Translations under genes and position numbers: made by a program | In this document: positions 61,701 through 64,000 of the stretch, piece by piece | Layout of the letters: every line of letters starts with the position of its first letter | Numbering within the stretch: the stretch's first letter is position 1 | The notes under the pieces: generated by a model | What the model was told of the DNA's origin: nothing | Database searches by the model: none | What the model saw: only the letters and a program-made list of their open reading frames with translations | Origin: Brachionus plicatilis | Lineage: Eukaryota > Rotifera > Eurotatoria > Ploima > Brachionidae | Direction: 5' to 3' | Assembly (NCBI GenBank): GCA_010279815.1 | Contig: QEOQ01000214.1 | Coordinates: 703,381-767,380 of the forward strand | Length of the DNA stretch: 64,000 nucleotides

Positions 61701-64000
61701 TGATAAGATTATAAAGTCTAATAGACATTATTGATCAATTTGATATACAATACAATATACAAATAATAAGTAAAAAAAATTAGTAAAAGCTGAGAGGGGT
61801 ATATAATAAAGAAATTAAAAAGAAATATAAAAAAAATTATCATGTGGTAGAAACTTGGTGGCCGGTCTTAAAAGCACCGTAGCGATTCTTCAACTGATTT
61901 GATTTCAAATAAAAATTCTAAGAACAAATGGCGCAATTAATTAGAAACTTTTGAACTATCTTTAATTTCCATCTTATTAAGCTTTGATACACTCTTTCAA
62001 AGACTCAAGGTATTTTTATTAAATTATTTTCATTTTGAGTTGAAAATCATCATCAACATCATTATCAGTGTCTTGAGCGTTTAAGTTGTCGTTATCAACA
62101 GCTAATACCTAAGAATTCGATTCAGACTAAGAAATTTCTTTTATTTTTTCATTATTTAAAATTTTACTTGAGTAAGAAAGAAAAAATCAGAGAGAATTAA
62201 GGGGATTATTACACTAAACAAAGAGTTTTTTTTATCTATTTATTAAAGTTTAAAGTCAAAGTCTCTAATTTAAGATATTAGCTGTTGATAACGACAACTT
62301 AAACTCCTATTCAATTAAGTATTTTACTAATAGTTTTACCAATCTTACCCAATACATACCAGAATCCCAGAACCAGGGTTCCGCCCCGGACCAAATCCTT
62401 TAAATAATTTAAAATTAAAAAAATGATAATGATATTTTATTTTGTTAAAATTATCGGACATTAATTGACGAAATAGTCTGATTACCCACTTTTTTTGGGT
62501 AAAATCTGTAATTTCAGATAAACTTGTTTAAAAGTCAAAGTCTTTCAAGTCTTAAATTAGATTTAAAAATTACTTTTATTGACTTGAAAGACTTTGGCTT
62601 TTAAACAAGTTTGATTTAAATTACAAAGAAAAGTGTGCTTTTGTGTATGGAATAGGATTCATTGAAAGATAAAAAGGAAAAAAATTAAATCTGCTTTCTT
62701 GTACAGCCTCGTATACATTTTAAATGCTATTCAAAATTATTAAAAAAAATAAAAAATTTGAAACAAATGAATGTACATTTTTTTCTTCTTTCTCTTTAAT
62801 CTTCTCTAGCACTTTTTACTTTAATTCTGCCTATTAGACTTGAATAACAATAAGAAATATCAATAATAGTAGTTAACTTTTTAATTTTATATCTGTTCCT
62901 TCAGATTAAAATAATAAAAATCTAAAAAAAAAAAGTAGAAATTTAACACGAATTTAGCTCTGCAAAAACTCTGCAATTTTCTGTAAAATGCACACCATTA
63001 AAAAATATTTGATTAAAAAATGCAACAAATTGCAGAGTTTTTGCAGAGCCTGGAATTCGGTTGCACAAAATTTGTACAATATTGTACTTTTTATAGAGCC
63101 ATTTTTGCACAATTAGAAAAATAAATTATAGCGTTTTTACTTTTTGTACTGTAATTTTTGTACTAAAATTTCACATTGCCTAAATCTGATTGTTAGTACT
63201 TAAAATTAATGATTAAAGACATTTTGTACTTAGGAAAAAAATTTTTAGCAATCAATTAATGATTTTAAATTTTATAATAATTATTTTATTGACAAAAAAA
63301 GACATTTCTTAATTTAAAATTGGAATTTAACTTTCAAAGAGACACTTTCCAAATCCTCAAGCTTGGCTATTGATAAATTTAAAAGCGAAAATTTGATCGG
63401 TCATCTTCCAAGAACCGAACATTCGTTTCAATCTTGCAAACTGACATGCTTCCAAACTCCATTGTGCCAATCATACGAATATCTTTTGTATGATGACAGC
63501 TGTAATTTTTATTCGACTCCAAAAGTTGAATCATTTTACCATGAAACAATTGATAAGATAAAAAAAGTAAATATTGGATCTGATATGATGCTAGTTCACA
63601 TGCAGGAAGACGGACCTAGAGCACTCGAAGAAGATCAATTGTACAATTTCACAATTTTAATGGACAAAAAGTCCTATTCCTACTGTGAAAATCGAATCGC
63701 TAATTCATTTAATGAAGAAAATTACTGTCGCGATGAGATACCTGATTTTAAAGAAACTTACACCATGGAAAATTTGACCCCTCTAACCACCTATCAATTT
63801 AGAATTGAAGTCACAAATGCTTTTGGCGTTTCAAAGCCACTTTTCAGCGAAATTATGCAAGTTCCGTTCAAGCTTAACAAAATAGTTCAGCATGAAATTA
63901 GCAATGAAAACAAGCTTTTCAAACTTGAATGCAGCACAAATCTAATTCAAATTGACAAGCTCAAGTTCGTTTGGTTCAGAGAACGAGAATTGATCATGGG
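55767..64000 (+). CDS. Modular secreted/surface protein: repeated FN3-half, PAN/apple, FN3-half, Ig units (runs off the edge)
   Basis: Exons: 55767-55836, 55903-56091, 56148-56349, 56405-56910, 56961-57125, 58334-58588, 58648-58776, 58831-59163, 60898-60985, 61034-61452 and 63340 onwards. About 1005 residues to the window end; all phases close, mostly phase 1. A signal peptide (MKVGLVGKIVIFTLIIGC) starts it. Three units follow. Each has an FN3-like first half (e.g. KLTIRWRF...KYVLFY), a Cys-rich PAN/apple-like insert (e.g. CAHLCIQESFCNHFVFKY), an FN3-like second half (e.g. VTYKFKLQVRDKYLNWTNSF; TTYQFRIEVTNAFGVSKP), then an Ig-like domain with the Cys, Trp, Tyr-x-Cys pattern (e.g. FSLKC...IIWTR...GKYRCK). 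An adhesion, receptor or cuticle role is likely; orthologue not recognised. No membrane segment appears before the edge. Confidence 0.85.
57500..58093 (+). repeat. Pair of ~107-bp direct repeats in the 57126-58333 intron
   Basis: 57500-57606 and 57986-58093 share TAATTTTTTGATTACC-AGGCTTT, AACCAGA-TGCAGA and CATCAAAATTCAT blocks at roughly 80% identity by eye, spaced about 490 bp apart. Confidence 0.75.
59599..59786. repeat. ~188-bp fold-back element in the 59164-60897 intron
   Basis: Left end TACAGTACACTATAACACC and right end GGTGTTATATTGTACTGCA are inverted. The centre contains CCTCGACTCTT and AGAGTCGAGG, so nearly the whole element folds into one hairpin. No ORF beyond a chance frame. Confidence 0.8.
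61590..61659 (-). repeat. GC-rich three-stem structure plus ATT microsatellite (retroelement tail-like)
   Basis: 61606-61659 folds as an outer stem GCTAC/GTAGC enclosing two hairpins (GGCAAG-CAAGCTTGC and GGCGGTCT-ACTAGG-AGATCGCC). Read on the minus strand it is followed by ATTATTATTATT. Strongly GC-rich against its surroundings. Layout matches the LINE tail at 43258-43315. Confidence 0.6.
62519..62613. repeat. 95-bp near-perfect hairpin
   Basis: AAACTTGTTTAAAAGTCAAA and its complement at the right end bracket CTTTCAAGTCTTAAAT and complement, with a short AT loop. Related in motif to the AAGTC-rich hAT-type MITEs but with different ends. Confidence 0.85.
62957..63049. repeat. 93-bp hairpin element, GCTCTGCAAAAACTCTGCA family (copy 2)
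   Basis: Same ends and same centre (AAAATGCAC-CCATTAAAAA) as copy 1 at 32999-33093. It sits in the intron before the last visible exon of the modular surface gene. Confidence 0.85.

Noticed and set aside
1..64000. CRISPR arrays, operons or prophage
   Set aside because: The window is intron-bearing animal DNA; the only regular array is the 30-bp satellite, without spacers.

Overview
The window is eukaryotic nuclear DNA from a small animal. It is extremely AT-rich, its genes are split by many short GT-AG introns, and several proteins are diagnostic of metazoans: an Arp2/3 subunit, a rhodopsin-type GPCR, ELOVL elongases, PCED1, and a PAN/Ig/FN3 surface protein. Base composition, intron sizes and the style of the CR1/L2-like retroelements fit a monogonont rotifer such as Brachionus. 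That is inference from general features, not a demonstrated identity. A 574-bp run of N marks an assembly gap near the left end.

Layout. 1-4.7 kb: non-coding AT-rich DNA and the gap. 4.7-10 kb: a secreted or anchored cysteine-rich protein of the arthropod DUF7042-7045 type (+), its introns loaded with fold-back repeats. 12.7-15.3 kb: an unrecognised acidic protein (+), a 5'-truncated LINE flanked by ~112-bp direct repeats, and dihydropteridine reductase (-). 15.3-23.7 kb: repeats, a 394-bp nested palindrome and a broken LINE. 23.7-26.8 kb: a coiled-coil protein (-) and elongase A (+). 29.7-31.6 kb: a mariner remnant and a melatonin/Tre1-like GPCR (-). 32.1-33.3 kb: a terminal-inverted-repeat element carrying an AT-hook ORF. 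35.6-38.6 kb: decayed coding pieces. 40.4-41.1 kb: ARPC4 (+). 42.5-43.6 kb: piggyBac-like and LINE remnants. 44.9-46.4 kb: elongase B (-) with a stray inverted copy of its first exon. 47.6-49.8 kb: PCED1 (-), with a piggyBac-type MITE in an intron. 52.8-53.9 kb: mitochondrial ribosomal protein S15 (-). 55.8-64 kb, running off the right edge: a large modular cell-surface or secreted protein (+).

The genes do not form a pathway cluster. Exon models were built by hand, and the reading phases close at every junction used, which is the main support for the calls.

Two things stand out. The right-hand gene repeats a unit in which a PAN/apple-like cysteine domain sits between the two halves of an FN3-like fold, followed by an Ig domain. 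Separately, coding DNA has been copied locally in inverted orientation at three places: a dihydropteridine reductase exon patch pasted inside a LINE, the first exon of elongase B, and the tail of the AT-hook ORF. This suggests recent template switching or inverted duplication in a genome full of fold-back elements.
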